From IMG/VR virus record IMGVR_UViG_3300020469_003050, positions 188,001 through 252,000 of that record: DNA of 64,000 nt. One strand, written 5' to 3'. Below the pieces are notes generated by a model that worked only from the letters and a program-made list of their open reading frames with translations, did not search any database and was not told the origin of the DNA. This document shows positions 9,671-17,557 of the stretch, in pieces (position 1 is the stretch's first letter; the number at the start of each line of letters is the position of its first letter). A program made the position numbers and the translations under genes. The DNA comes from a virus.

Positions 9671-11665
9671 ATGGCGGCATATGCAATACAGTTCCGTCGT
9701 GGGACAACGACACAACACTCATCATTTACTGGCCTAGTAGGTGAGGTTACTGTCGATACTGACAAGAAAACACTTGTAGTCCACGATGGTTCAACAACCG
9801 GCGGCTACCCACTTATGAGAGAAGGCGGATCTTCGTCTTCGACAACAGGTTCGTTCTCAAGTAACGTAACTGTTGGGGGTACTCTAGCGGTAACAAATAC
9901 AGCTACATTCTCGGCAGGCGTAAATGTAACAGGTGATTCAGAATACACCGGTCACATCTTACCTGGCACAGATGATACTTTTGACTTAGGCTCAACAACA
10001 AAAAGATGGCGTGACTTATACTTAGGCCCTGGCTCACTTTATGTTAACAACAAGAAAATTCTTGAAGATGACAGTGGTACCATTACTATCAAAACTGATA
10101 CTGATGAAAACCTAAAATTAGTGACTACAGGTACTGGTACGATGCAAATCGAATCAAGCAACGGAATTCAGTTCACAGGCGAACTTAAAACTTCATCTGG
10201 TGATATTCAGGTCGGTGACCACATTGACATGAACTCAAATATCATCAAAGAAGTTGGCGCTCCAACAACTGGCTCTGATGCGGCCAACAAAACATACGTA
10301 GACAATGCAGTTAGTACAGGTATCGGTTCAGGCGCCAATGCTGTTTCAGGTACAACTGGTGCGTTTACAAGTGATGTAACTATTGGTGGTGACTTAACAG
10401 TTAATGGAACAACTACTACAATTAACACTTCACAAATCAACTTAGCAGACAACATTCTATTATTGAACTCAGATGCAACTGGCTCAGCTACAGCATCAGG
10501 TGGTATCGAAATAGAACGTGGCGATGACTTAAACGTTCAGTTACTATGGGACGAAACTAATGACCGTTGGTCAATTGGTGCAGAAGACCTATATTCATCA
10601 GGTGACTTTATCGGTAATTTAACTGGTAACGTAACTGGTAATGTAACTGGTAACGTAACAGGCACTACAAGTGATATTTCAAATCACGACACAGATGCCC
10701 TAGCAGAAGGTACAAATAAATTATACTTCACAGATGCAAGAGCAAGAGCGGCAATTTCAGTTTCAGGTGACTTAACATATAATCCTACAACTGGTGTAAT
10801 TTCGACTCAAGGTCTAGCTTCAAGTGATACTGATGACCTTGCAGAAGGTTCAACAAACCTTTACTACACAGATGCACGTTTTGATACAAGATTAGGCACT
10901 AAAGATACAGACGATGTATCAGAAGGCTCATCTAACTTGTATTACACAGATGCACGTTGGGACTCAAGACTATCTACTAAGAATACAGATAGTTTATCAG
11001 AAGGCTCATCTAACTTGTATTACACAGATGCACGTGTAGGAACTTATCTAACAACTAACTCATACGCAACTGAGGCATTCGTAACAAGTGCAGTTCAAGG
11101 CGTTGATAACTCAGACGAAATTACTGAGGGTTCATCTAACTTGTATTTCACAGACGAAAGAGCCCAAGATGCGGTAATGGCTAATGTTTCTGCAGGAACA
11201 GGTATCAACGTATCATATGATGATGCGGCGGGTACATTAACTGTAACTAACACACAAACAGAAGTCAATGACTATGTAGATGGTGCTTCATTCTCAGGCG
11301 GTACACTAACTTTATCAGTTGGTACTCAATCAGATGTAACAGTATCTTTAGATGGTCGTTATGCACAGTTAGGAAACACTTCTAAAAAACACACACATGC
11401 TTATGAGGCAACTGCACAAGACGAAACAGATAACACTGGTTCATCACATGCAATCACATGGGCTAACTTAACTTCTGGTAAGATTGACACTGGTGGTGTT
11501 GATTTTGCATCAGAAATTAATGATTCACCGTATGCTGTTGTTTATATCAACAGAATTATGGTGAGAGCAAATGAGGTATCTATTACTTCAACAGGATTAA
11601 CTTTTGCATCAGACGTTCTTACAGAAGACGATGAAGTAGAAGTAGTCTACATGGACGAGCAATAA
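9671..11665 (+). CDS. Fibre-like protein B with Mtd-type N-terminus
   Basis: A 664-residue structural protein. Residues 1-50 (IQFRRGTTTQHSSFTGLVGE, then VDTDKKTLVVHDG) match the N-terminal domain of phage tropism determinants, which anchors fibres to the baseplate. The middle carries five copies of an EG(S/T)xNLYYTDAR repeat (about residues 345-500), two coded by an identical 40-base direct repeat. The C-terminal 120 residues form a separate beta domain that may contact the receptor. No peptidase or lyase motif is seen. It belongs to the three-gene fibre cluster 7830-12941. Confidence 0.75.
   Translation: MAAYAIQFRRGTTTQHSSFTGLVGEVTVDTDKKTLVVHDGSTTGGYPLMREGGSSSSTTGSFSSNVTVGGTLAVTNTATFSAGVNVTGDSEYTGHILPGTDDTFDLGSTTKRWRDLYLGPGSLYVNNKKILEDDSGTITIKTDTDENLKLVTTGTGTMQIESSNGIQFTGELKTSSGDIQVGDHIDMNSNIIKEVGAPTTGSDAANKTYVDNAVSTGIGSGANAVSGTTGAFTSDVTIGGDLTVNGTTTTINTSQINLADNILLLNSDATGSATASGGIEIERGDDLNVQLLWDETNDRWSIGAEDLYSSGDFIGNLTGNVTGNVTGNVTGTTSDISNHDTDALAEGTNKLYFTDARARAAISVSGDLTYNPTTGVISTQGLASSDTDDLAEGSTNLYYTDARFDTRLGTKDTDDVSEGSSNLYYTDARWDSRLSTKNTDSLSEGSSNLYYTDARVGTYLTTNSYATEAFVTSAVQGVDNSDEITEGSSNLYFTDERAQDAVMANVSAGTGINVSYDDAAGTLTVTNTQTEVNDYVDGASFSGGTLTLSVGTQSDVTVSLDGRYAQLGNTSKKHTHAYEATAQDETDNTGSSHAITWANLTSGKIDTGGVDFASEINDSPYAVVYINRIMVRANEVSITSTGLTFASDVLTEDDEVEVVYMDEQ
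10918..11035 (+). repeat. Exact 40-base direct repeat in fibre gene
   Basis: Bases 10918-10957 and 10996-11035 are identical and lie 78 bases (26 codons) apart in the same frame. They encode the shaft motif SEGSSNLYYTDAR. Flanking copies of the motif have diverged at the DNA level. This suggests recent in-frame duplication or gene conversion, able to change shaft length. Confidence 0.85.
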
Positions 11666-11675
11666 AACTTAACAA

Positions 11676-11699
11676 CGTAGGGGAGTAAAATCCCCTACG
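11676..11699. other. Perfect 9-bp hairpin between fibre genes
   Basis: CGTAGGGGA (11676-11684), loop GTAAAA, TCCCCTACG (11691-11699). It is followed by GTTCAATTAT, so it lacks a clean T-tract. It may be an mRNA-stabilising or processing hairpin rather than a terminator. A weaker AGGTC/GACCT hairpin (11717-11733) follows, just before the RBS AAGGAG of the next gene. Confidence 0.6.
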
Positions 11700-11753
11700 G
11701 TTCAATTATGAACATGAGGTCATCTAAAGACCTTTCGATTTAAGGAGACAATC

Positions 11754-12941
11754 ATGGGAAGAAAATTTAGACACAATGGTTCTACGAATACAAAAATTGG
11801 TCGTGGAACTACATTCAAGTACGACACAAGTGGAAACTTATCACAAATTACAGGTACAATAGATACAACTACTGACGATATTATTTTCACTGGTACAAAA
11901 TCAAACTTAAGACGTATAGCAGACCTAGAACGTAACGTATCTATTCTTGCATCACAAGATAGAGGTGACGGTGGTTCAGCTACTGGTAAACAATTTGGTG
12001 GTAAAGTAAAATTTAAAAATCAAATTGAAGTTGATGGAACTTTAAAAGCAGATGGCGATGTTGACGTTGCAGGTACACTAGATGTACAAGCAGGTCTAAC
12101 TCTTGGTGCAACTGCACAAGAAGTTGTTCAAGACTTAATCGGTGGTATGGCTAACACAGGCCTATCATACGATGATGCAAATAATCAAATTAATGTTGAT
12201 ACATCAACAATCGCAACACAATCTTACGCAGATACGGCCGCTCAAACAGCCGCAGATGCAGTAGTGGCGGCGGCACCTGGTTCATTAGATACTCTAAACG
12301 AACTAGCGGCGGCCTTAGGCGATGATGCCAACTTTGCTACAACGGTAACTGACTCAATCGCTACAAAAGCCGCACACGCAAGAACTATTACTGCGGGTAA
12401 CGGTCTTTCAGGCGGTGGTGACTTAAGTGCAGATAGAACAATCGCAATGGACGGTTCATATACTGGTGACTTTACAGTATCAGGTGATATCACTGCTAAC
12501 GGTGGTGACATGACAGCAACACGTTTCAACGGTGAAGCAACAACGGCAAAATATGCCGACCTTGCAGAACGTTATGAAGCAGATGCAGAATACGATGAAG
12601 GCACAGTAATGATGTTTGGTGGAGAAGCAGAAGTAACAGCGGCAGAAGGTCACGGTTGTGACAGACTAGCAGGTGTTGTTTCAATGAAACCAGCTTATCT
12701 AATGAACGGCGAAGCGGGTAGTGATATAACTCACCCAGCTATCGCATTACAAGGTCGTGTTCCAGTTAAAACTATGGGTGCAGTCAAAAAAGGCGACATC
12801 ATGGTAGCGGCTGATAACAAGGGACATGCTACAGCATGGAAAGAAGACCACGATCCTAAAATGACGGCATATATCGGTATCGCAATCAAAGATAAAATCG
12901 AAGAAGGCGAAGGTATGGTCGAAGTTAAAGTAGGTAAGTAA
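11754..12941 (+). CDS. Fibre-like virion structural protein C
   Basis: A 395-residue protein with a glycine-rich N-terminus, an Ala-rich mid-segment (AADAVVAAAPGSLDTLNELAAAL-type, coded GCG GCG GCA) found in many phage fibre shafts, and a C-terminal domain from about residue 265 beginning AKYADLAERYEADA. That domain is clearly paralogous to the end of the 7830 product (shared GTVxxFGG, AGVVS, NPAY/KPAY, ALxGRVPxK, VKGHA/NKGHA). It probably arose by duplication and recombination within the cluster. Strong RBS AAGGAG. No late box of its own; it is likely read from 9591. Confidence 0.72.
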   Translation: MGRKFRHNGSTNTKIGRGTTFKYDTSGNLSQITGTIDTTTDDIIFTGTKSNLRRIADLERNVSILASQDRGDGGSATGKQFGGKVKFKNQIEVDGTLKADGDVDVAGTLDVQAGLTLGATAQEVVQDLIGGMANTGLSYDDANNQINVDTSTIATQSYADTAAQTAADAVVAAAPGSLDTLNELAAALGDDANFATTVTDSIATKAAHARTITAGNGLSGGGDLSADRTIAMDGSYTGDFTVSGDITANGGDMTATRFNGEATTAKYADLAERYEADAEYDEGTVMMFGGEAEVTAAEGHGCDRLAGVVSMKPAYLMNGEAGSDITHPAIALQGRVPVKTMGAVKKGDIMVAADNKGHATAWKEDHDPKMTAYIGIAIKDKIEEGEGMVEVKVGK

Positions 12942-12967
12942 GTAACTTAATAATTTTACAATATAGA

Positions 12968-13001
12968 GAAGGTCGGCATTACAGTCGGCCTTCTTTTTTT
13001 T
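12968..13001 (+). terminator. Rho-independent terminator after fibre cluster
   Basis: A 10-bp stem with two G-U pairs (12968-12977 with 12984-12993), loop ATTACA, then eight T. Confidence 0.85.
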
Positions 13002-13016
13002 AAGGAGGAGAAAGTT

Positions 13017-13121
13017 ATGAAAAAACTAATGAAGAACAAGAAAGTATGGATTGCAGTAGCAGTTGTAATAATTGTTGCATGGTACATGTTCGGTGGTCAA
13101 GCACCAGTCGAAGCAGTGTAA
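13017..13121 (+). CDS. 34-residue single-span membrane peptide
   Basis: A short gene with a very strong ribosome site (AAGGAGG, 10 bases before the ATG). The product has a basic N-terminus (KKLMKNKK), one hydrophobic helix (residues 10-25, WIAVAVVIIVAWYMF) and a short GGQAPVEAV tail. That is the layout of a small inner-membrane protein with N-in charge. It sits alone between two terminators, so it depends on read-through or an unrecognised promoter. Function unknown; a lysis-timing, superinfection or membrane-modulating role is only a guess. Confidence 0.7.
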   Translation: MKKLMKNKKVWIAVAVVIIVAWYMFGGQAPVEAV

Positions 13122-13145
13122 CAATTCAATTATAAAAGATAATCA

Positions 13146-13168
13146 AGGGCGCTTATGGCGCCCTTTTT
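13146..13168. terminator. Terminator between convergent units
   Basis: AGGGCGC (13146-13152), loop TTATG, GCGCCCT (13158-13164), then TTTTT on the + strand. The minus-strand gene at 13167 ends right against it, so the same hairpin can stop transcription from both sides. Confidence 0.8.
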
Positions 13169-13871
13169 ATTCGTCTTCTCCGCAGAAGAAATTCTTAAGT
13201 GTTTGATATAGTCCCCCACCCTGAGTATTAGTATTTTCTTCAACCCATTCAGGAAACTTTTCAAATAATCTTTTCCATTGTAGCATTTCATTATGTAAAT
13301 CTATCACTTGTTTATAGTATTCACTTTTATTTGCAAAACCAAGTTCTTCTCTGATTTTAATAATTCTTTCTCTACATTCTTTTAAATCCAGTATATCTTT
13401 ATCAACTGCAACAATAATATCATCAAATGATTTTTTGTCAGAAAACTTATCTATTAAAAACTTATGATGTTTGTTTTTTGGCTTGCCATCATAAAGAAAC
13501 ATAATTTCTTGTAAATCATAGTACAATGCTTTTACTGGATTTATAGTTTCTCTATATCTTTCTGTAACTTCTTTAATTTCAAATCTTATATCGTCTGTTG
13601 ATAACTTTTCTAATGTTGCTAATGCAATTATATTAATCTTTTGTCTACTACCTGTAATTTTCTTTTGTGATGATAATCTTATCTTTTTGATTACAGTATC
13701 TATTATTATAATTGTATCTTTATCAATATCTTTCTTAATGTATTCTATATATTCAGGTGTGGCACTGTTAACGATGGCTCGTAATTCAGCCTCGGCATTC
13801 CCGGTCTTTAGGTACTCAATACAGTCCCTAATGAACTTTTGCTTCTTGAAATCTATTATGCCTGTTTCCAC
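13167..13871 (-). CDS. Hypothetical protein in inverted block
   Basis: A 234-residue soluble, lysine/isoleucine-rich helical protein that I do not recognise. The GTG start at 13871 is supported by GGGAG six bases upstream; an ATG overlapping it is out of frame. It is the last gene of the minus-strand unit gp14-gp15-Nudix and stops at the shared terminator. The C-terminus contains a paired-aromatic region (LQWKRLFEKFPEWVEE) and a lone Cys near the end. Late expression is inferred from the operon. Confidence 0.65.
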   Translation of the reverse strand: METGIIDFKKQKFIRDCIEYLKTGNAEAELRAIVNSATPEYIEYIKKDIDKDTIIIIDTVIKKIRLSSQKKITGSRQKINIIALATLEKLSTDDIRFEIKEVTERYRETINPVKALYYDLQEIMFLYDGKPKNKHHKFLIDKFSDKKSFDDIIVAVDKDILDLKECRERIIKIREELGFANKSEYYKQVIDLHNEMLQWKRLFEKFPEWVEENTNTQGGGLYQTLKNFFCGEDE

Positions 13872-13911
13872 TCATTTCTCCCATACAGTATTTAATAGTT
13901 TCATTAAGAAG

Positions 13912-14337
13912 TTATAGTGACGATATAATATCCCTAATAACTTTTAACTTATTCTTTTTAAACAATGTTCTACGAGTTCCTGGGTGAAGTGGCTTTGGAA
14001 AATATTCATGCTCTATCCAAGCATACCCTCCACTTTCATGATTTAGTGTAGGTATAAATTCTTTCTTTATAACTATTACAAAAGAGTAATAACTAAAATC
14101 TTTATTTCTGGAATGATATTGGTCTAGTGGATATATCTTTCGTACATCTTTCTTAATATCAAGTCCTAGTTCTTCACACACTTCTCTTAGCAACGCTTGT
14201 GAAATATTTTCATTATCCTCAACTTTGCCTCCCCAAAATCCCCAATTTCGTGGATGCGAACCTAACTTGTCTCTTTGTTGAAGGATAATTCTTTTTGTGT
14301 CTTTAGCGATTATACATGCGCCTGCGGCTTTTAACAT
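13912..14337 (-). CDS. Nudix hydrolase
   Basis: A pyrophosphohydrolase acting on nucleoside diphosphate derivatives. The full Nudix box is present: G37-x5-E43-x7-R51-E52-x2-E55-E56-x-G58 (GKVEDNENISQALL then REVCEELGL). The 141-residue length is typical of small one-domain Nudix enzymes. The substrate cannot be read from sequence; MutT-like cleaning of the dNTP pool or RNA decapping (as for T4 NudE) are both possible. RBS AGGA. It lies between gp15 and an unknown gene on the minus strand, so late timing is likely. Confidence 0.88.
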   Translation of the reverse strand: MLKAAGACIIAKDTKRIILQQRDKLGSHPRNWGFWGGKVEDNENISQALLREVCEELGLDIKKDVRKIYPLDQYHSRNKDFSYYSFVIVIKKEFIPTLNHESGGYAWIEHEYFPKPLHPGTRRTLFKKNKLKVIRDIISSL

Positions 14338-14350
14338 TGATACGACTTTC

Positions 14351-15727
14351 CTACTGTAATAATTCTAGTCGCCAATAGCCTGCATCATAAATTCCTTGGA
14401 ATGTATCATTCCATTCACCGTCTTCAAATTTAAATTGTTGTCCAGTAAAAGTATTAGAAACATATGCTCTTAAAGTATACGCACTTGCATCAAATGATTT
14501 AACCCATGAACTACCATTATATTCAATGATATCATTCTTAGATGCATCTATTCCCCACGGTCCACTAGCAGAAACGTCTGTCAATGATAGATATCTTTGT
14601 CCAATTGCTGGGCTTGGTATATTATTAAAACCAGGTTTCGCAGTTGTGGCATCTATGACTCTATCTACTGCCGTGATAGTATTAGTAGGTAATGTATCTT
14701 TGTCTACTGTAAATTCTAATATTTCAGGATTGGCTGTTGAACTCAGTGAACCTATAACGTCAGCCTCAAGGTTATCTAATTCACCGTGAAACTTAAGTCT
14801 GAGTCTTGATATTCCATCGTCAAGGGATCCATAATTAGTCAATACATCTTCCCATGTAACACCATCTTCATAGTTTCCATTTTTTAATGGTTGACAGAAG
14901 TACTTACCGTTTGTTTCTGTAACTTGTAATGCATAATTCTCTGGTGTTACAACTACTGTTGCTTGTTGTTTTAAATCACTAAAGAATTCAAATGCATCAG
15001 GATCATAATCTAATGTATCTAAATCTGTATATGTGTATAAGTTGTGTATAATATTTCTTATTACGTTTTGTCTTGTTACTTGTGCTGGAGGATTAATCCA
15101 AATAGGAATTTGAAAGAACATTGTAGCAATGTCTATTTGGTCTTCAATTCCTGCAGGTATTCCTCTGCTACTCCACTGAATATCAGATAATTCAACAGTA
15201 GTGATAGTTGTCCAATCTACTGGATTATCATTGTGTTGTATTTCTAATGCTGGATTAAATAAAACTAAAATTTGTTCCATTAACTGTAACTTTTGGTCTG
15301 TATTGGAAGTCCAAACATCTACTTGCATATTCAAAAGATAAGGAACAGGCATAAGTCTTTTTACATTAAATCTGTTTCCATCTTCATTTACGTATTTGTT
15401 TGTTGCTTGGTCAAACTTTCTTTCCGTTACTGCTACTGCATCATTAAAGAATGGCTCTTGAACTCTTGCTCTATCGGGTTGAAGACTTTGTATCCAACAA
15501 CCGATAAATGGTGCAGAATTTACGATATTTTCAGAATTGCCTTTCATAATAGTAGCGGCCATTCTTGATATATCACCGTATCTTGCTGGTACACGAATAT
15601 AATAATCAGTTGTACCATCATTCATTTTCTTCCCTGTTTTTACGCTGAACCCACTGAATATTCTGATAAATTGTAGAATATATCTTCTTATCTGTTCATC
15701 GTAAAAGTGATGTTGCTTTATCGCCAT
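14351..15727 (-). CDS. 15: Tail sheath stabiliser/terminator (gp15)
   Basis: Caps the distal end of the tail and joins it to the neck. Similarity to T4 gp15 is seen in FYDEQIRRYILQFIRIFSGF, in IRVPARYGD, in the block with KLQLMEQILVLFNPALEI, and in WINPPAQ. T4 gp15 has 272 residues; here there are 458. The extra C-terminal half (from about 240) includes segments such as DIIEYNGSSWVKSFD and FKFEDGEWND that resemble modules also found in gp14 and gp18 of this phage. It is one base from gp14 in the minus-strand late unit. Confidence 0.87.
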   Translation of the reverse strand: MAIKQHHFYDEQIRRYILQFIRIFSGFSVKTGKKMNDGTTDYYIRVPARYGDISRMAATIMKGNSENIVNSAPFIGCWIQSLQPDRARVQEPFFNDAVAVTERKFDQATNKYVNEDGNRFNVKRLMPVPYLLNMQVDVWTSNTDQKLQLMEQILVLFNPALEIQHNDNPVDWTTITTVELSDIQWSSRGIPAGIEDQIDIATMFFQIPIWINPPAQVTRQNVIRNIIHNLYTYTDLDTLDYDPDAFEFFSDLKQQATVVVTPENYALQVTETNGKYFCQPLKNGNYEDGVTWEDVLTNYGSLDDGISRLRLKFHGELDNLEADVIGSLSSTANPEILEFTVDKDTLPTNTITAVDRVIDATTAKPGFNNIPSPAIGQRYLSLTDVSASGPWGIDASKNDIIEYNGSSWVKSFDASAYTLRAYVSNTFTGQQFKFEDGEWNDTFQGIYDAGYWRLELLQ

Positions 15728-15728
15728 T

Positions 15729-16724
15729 TTAATCTACCTTTGGTTTAACTGCCTTAGACAAGTTAACCTTTCCTGCAATAGTGGTACCATCTTCAAGTTT
15801 GACAACGCCATCATTGTTAATGAATTTATGGTGTAAGTGGTTACCAACTTCCCAACCACCATCACTATCTTCAATTTTATACCACTTAATTCCTTGATAT
15901 TGAAATAATCTGTTAGGATTATAATCAGTTCTTAAGAAGTAAGAATTTTCTGCTGGGTTGCTAGGAAATCTTGTACCACTTGCAACAGTTGCCATGTCTA
16001 CATCTTTAGGATGTTGTCCTTCGGGTGCATATTGCAAGTTGTTAGTTCTATAATCCCAGTATTTTCCAGGAACATTTTCTTGTGCTTCTTCAACGATTGC
16101 ATCATTGATTTGAAGTTCTTTATTGTAAGTAGACAGTAGATTTTTTAAATCGTCTGCTTCTTCGCCTGTTCCAAGAATATCTGAGTACTCTTGTGTATCT
16201 TGTAATTGCTTACAACGAACACGCCATATGTGCGGCCACCAACCTGGGTCAAAGCCTTCTGCGGCCTTTGATGCATCTTGCACTACCCAATATTGATTGA
16301 CTGCTGGAGCGTCCTCGTCAAGTAACAAATCTTCTCTCATATGAGGAAGTTCAATGACATCTCCTGTCATTAATTTTCTTCCCATTTTTTCTACCATATC
16401 GTTTATAGACATTGTGAATATAATTTGGTCATTGCCCAAAAACATTCCAAACTGAGATAGGTCCATATCTTGGTCTGAAACTGTATACACACCACGTAAG
16501 TCATATATGTTATCATCATACTTTCTGTCACGATTCTCCATGAACAACAAATCTTGTATTGCTGGTTTGGTAGGATCATAGTTAGGATCAGTTGTATCTT
16601 GTGAACCTAAATATTTGTGAACAAGTAGCGAAGTGCCTCCATGTTCGAAGTGCGCCTTCACCATCTTATCGATGAATTTGTAATCATTTCCCTTACGAGG
16701 GTTCCATAAACTTAATCTTGGCAT
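15729..16724 (-). CDS. 14: Neck protein (gp14)
   Basis: Neck protein that with gp13 completes the head for tail joining. The segment DLSQFGMFLGNDQIIFTMSIND (about residues 90-112) matches the T4 gp14 block SNFGMQVQDEVTLSIN. At 331 residues it exceeds T4 gp14 (256) because of a C-terminal extension containing YFLRTDYNPN and FQYQGIKWYKIED. It is the first gene of the inverted unit, 25 bases downstream of a minus-strand late box, with RBS AAGGA. Its partner gp13 is encoded on the other strand at 19487. Confidence 0.87.
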   Translation of the reverse strand: MPRLSLWNPRKGNDYKFIDKMVKAHFEHGGTSLLVHKYLGSQDTTDPNYDPTKPAIQDLLFMENRDRKYDDNIYDLRGVYTVSDQDMDLSQFGMFLGNDQIIFTMSINDMVEKMGRKLMTGDVIELPHMREDLLLDEDAPAVNQYWVVQDASKAAEGFDPGWWPHIWRVRCKQLQDTQEYSDILGTGEEADDLKNLLSTYNKELQINDAIVEEAQENVPGKYWDYRTNNLQYAPEGQHPKDVDMATVASGTRFPSNPAENSYFLRTDYNPNRLFQYQGIKWYKIEDSDGGWEVGNHLHHKFINNDGVVKLEDGTTIAGKVNLSKAVKPKVD

Positions 16725-16734
16725 ATTTTTTTCC

Positions 16735-16763
16735 TTGACTTCTAACTGTATTTATCATATAAT
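16735..16763 (+). promoter_or_regulatory. Early sigma70 promoter for PhyH gene
   Basis: TTGACT (16735-16740), 17-base spacer, consensus TATAAT (16758-16763). It drives the oxygenase gene at 16788. Its spacer contains the minus-strand late box for gp14. Confidence 0.75.
16749..16756 (-). promoter_or_regulatory. Late promoter GATAAATA for gp14-gp15 unit
   Basis: Reverse complement of TATTTATC. It lies inside the spacer of the + strand early promoter, 25 bases before the gp14 start, so the two promoters cannot be occupied together. Confidence 0.75.
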
Positions 16764-16787
16764 GAAGGTATCTTGAAGGAGAAGTGA

Positions 16788-17486
16788 ATGGAACAACTTC
16801 CAAATAGTAATGGATATACTATTGTACGTGATTATTTACCAGGAATAGCGATAGAACAATTCAGAATGTGGGCAATGAACCCTAATAATGCTCATAGAGG
16901 CAACGGGTCAGATGGGATTTACTACGATAAACATGATGGAAAACGAACATATGATGTTTGGTGGACAACAGCACCACCTAAAGAAATGTGGTTACCAGTA
17001 GTTTTAGGACTGAAAAAATATATTGATGTATTATTTGGGTCTATTCAATGGGGAATTCATGCAGTTGATTGTATTACTACTGCACCTCAATCAAGTAAAA
17101 TCTATGCACATATAGATACCCCTTATCGATTCGAAAAATATGCTAAGGTAGATGAGACACTAGGTGTACAAATAATTATACCTCTTAATGCTTTTACTTT
17201 AGAGAATGGCGGCACTGCATATCTTCCAGGTTCGCACTTAGAAAATTTATATTATAAAGATATCGAAGATAATCAACAACACTATAATGATAGATTAGTC
17301 AATGAAGGTCATCAATTTTTAGCAAAAGCAGGTGATGTATTAATGTATGACGGTCGAACATTACATAGCACAATGCCTAACAAATCTAATTTATATAGGA
17401 GTGCCTTACTTATAAATGCATTACGTGAACATGTACTTGAAGATGCTCTTTTGTTAGATAATAACACAGATAACCTTAAAACTTGA
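16788..17486 (+). CDS. PhyH-type 2-oxoglutarate/Fe(II) dioxygenase
   Basis: A member of the phytanoyl-CoA dioxygenase superfamily, non-haem iron enzymes that hydroxylate a substrate using 2-oxoglutarate. The iron triad is visible: His108-x-Asp110 (AHIDTP) and His193 (TLHSTMPN), with Arg204 (LYRSALL) for 2OG binding. The GGTAYLPGSH block before the second His is typical. The 232-residue length fits. The substrate is unknown. RBS AAGGAG. It has its own sigma70 promoter, so it is read earlier than the surrounding structural genes, and is flanked by divergent gp14. Confidence 0.87.
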   Translation: MEQLPNSNGYTIVRDYLPGIAIEQFRMWAMNPNNAHRGNGSDGIYYDKHDGKRTYDVWWTTAPPKEMWLPVVLGLKKYIDVLFGSIQWGIHAVDCITTAPQSSKIYAHIDTPYRFEKYAKVDETLGVQIIIPLNAFTLENGGTAYLPGSHLENLYYKDIEDNQQHYNDRLVNEGHQFLAKAGDVLMYDGRTLHSTMPNKSNLYRSALLINALREHVLEDALLLDNNTDNLKT

Positions 17487-17511
17487 CAAAAATAGCTATT
17501 TGTAGTTAAAT
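17483..17511 (+). promoter_or_regulatory. Candidate sigma70 promoter, weak -10
   Basis: TTGACA (17483-17488) overlaps the end of the PhyH gene; 17 bases later TTAAAT (17506-17511). The -10 is poor and overlaps TTAAATAG, a degenerate late box. Either may serve the gene at 17558. Confidence 0.4.
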
Positions 17512-17557
17512 AGAAACTATAATAAATTGATTCGAAACATTACGGAGCGAGATTTAA

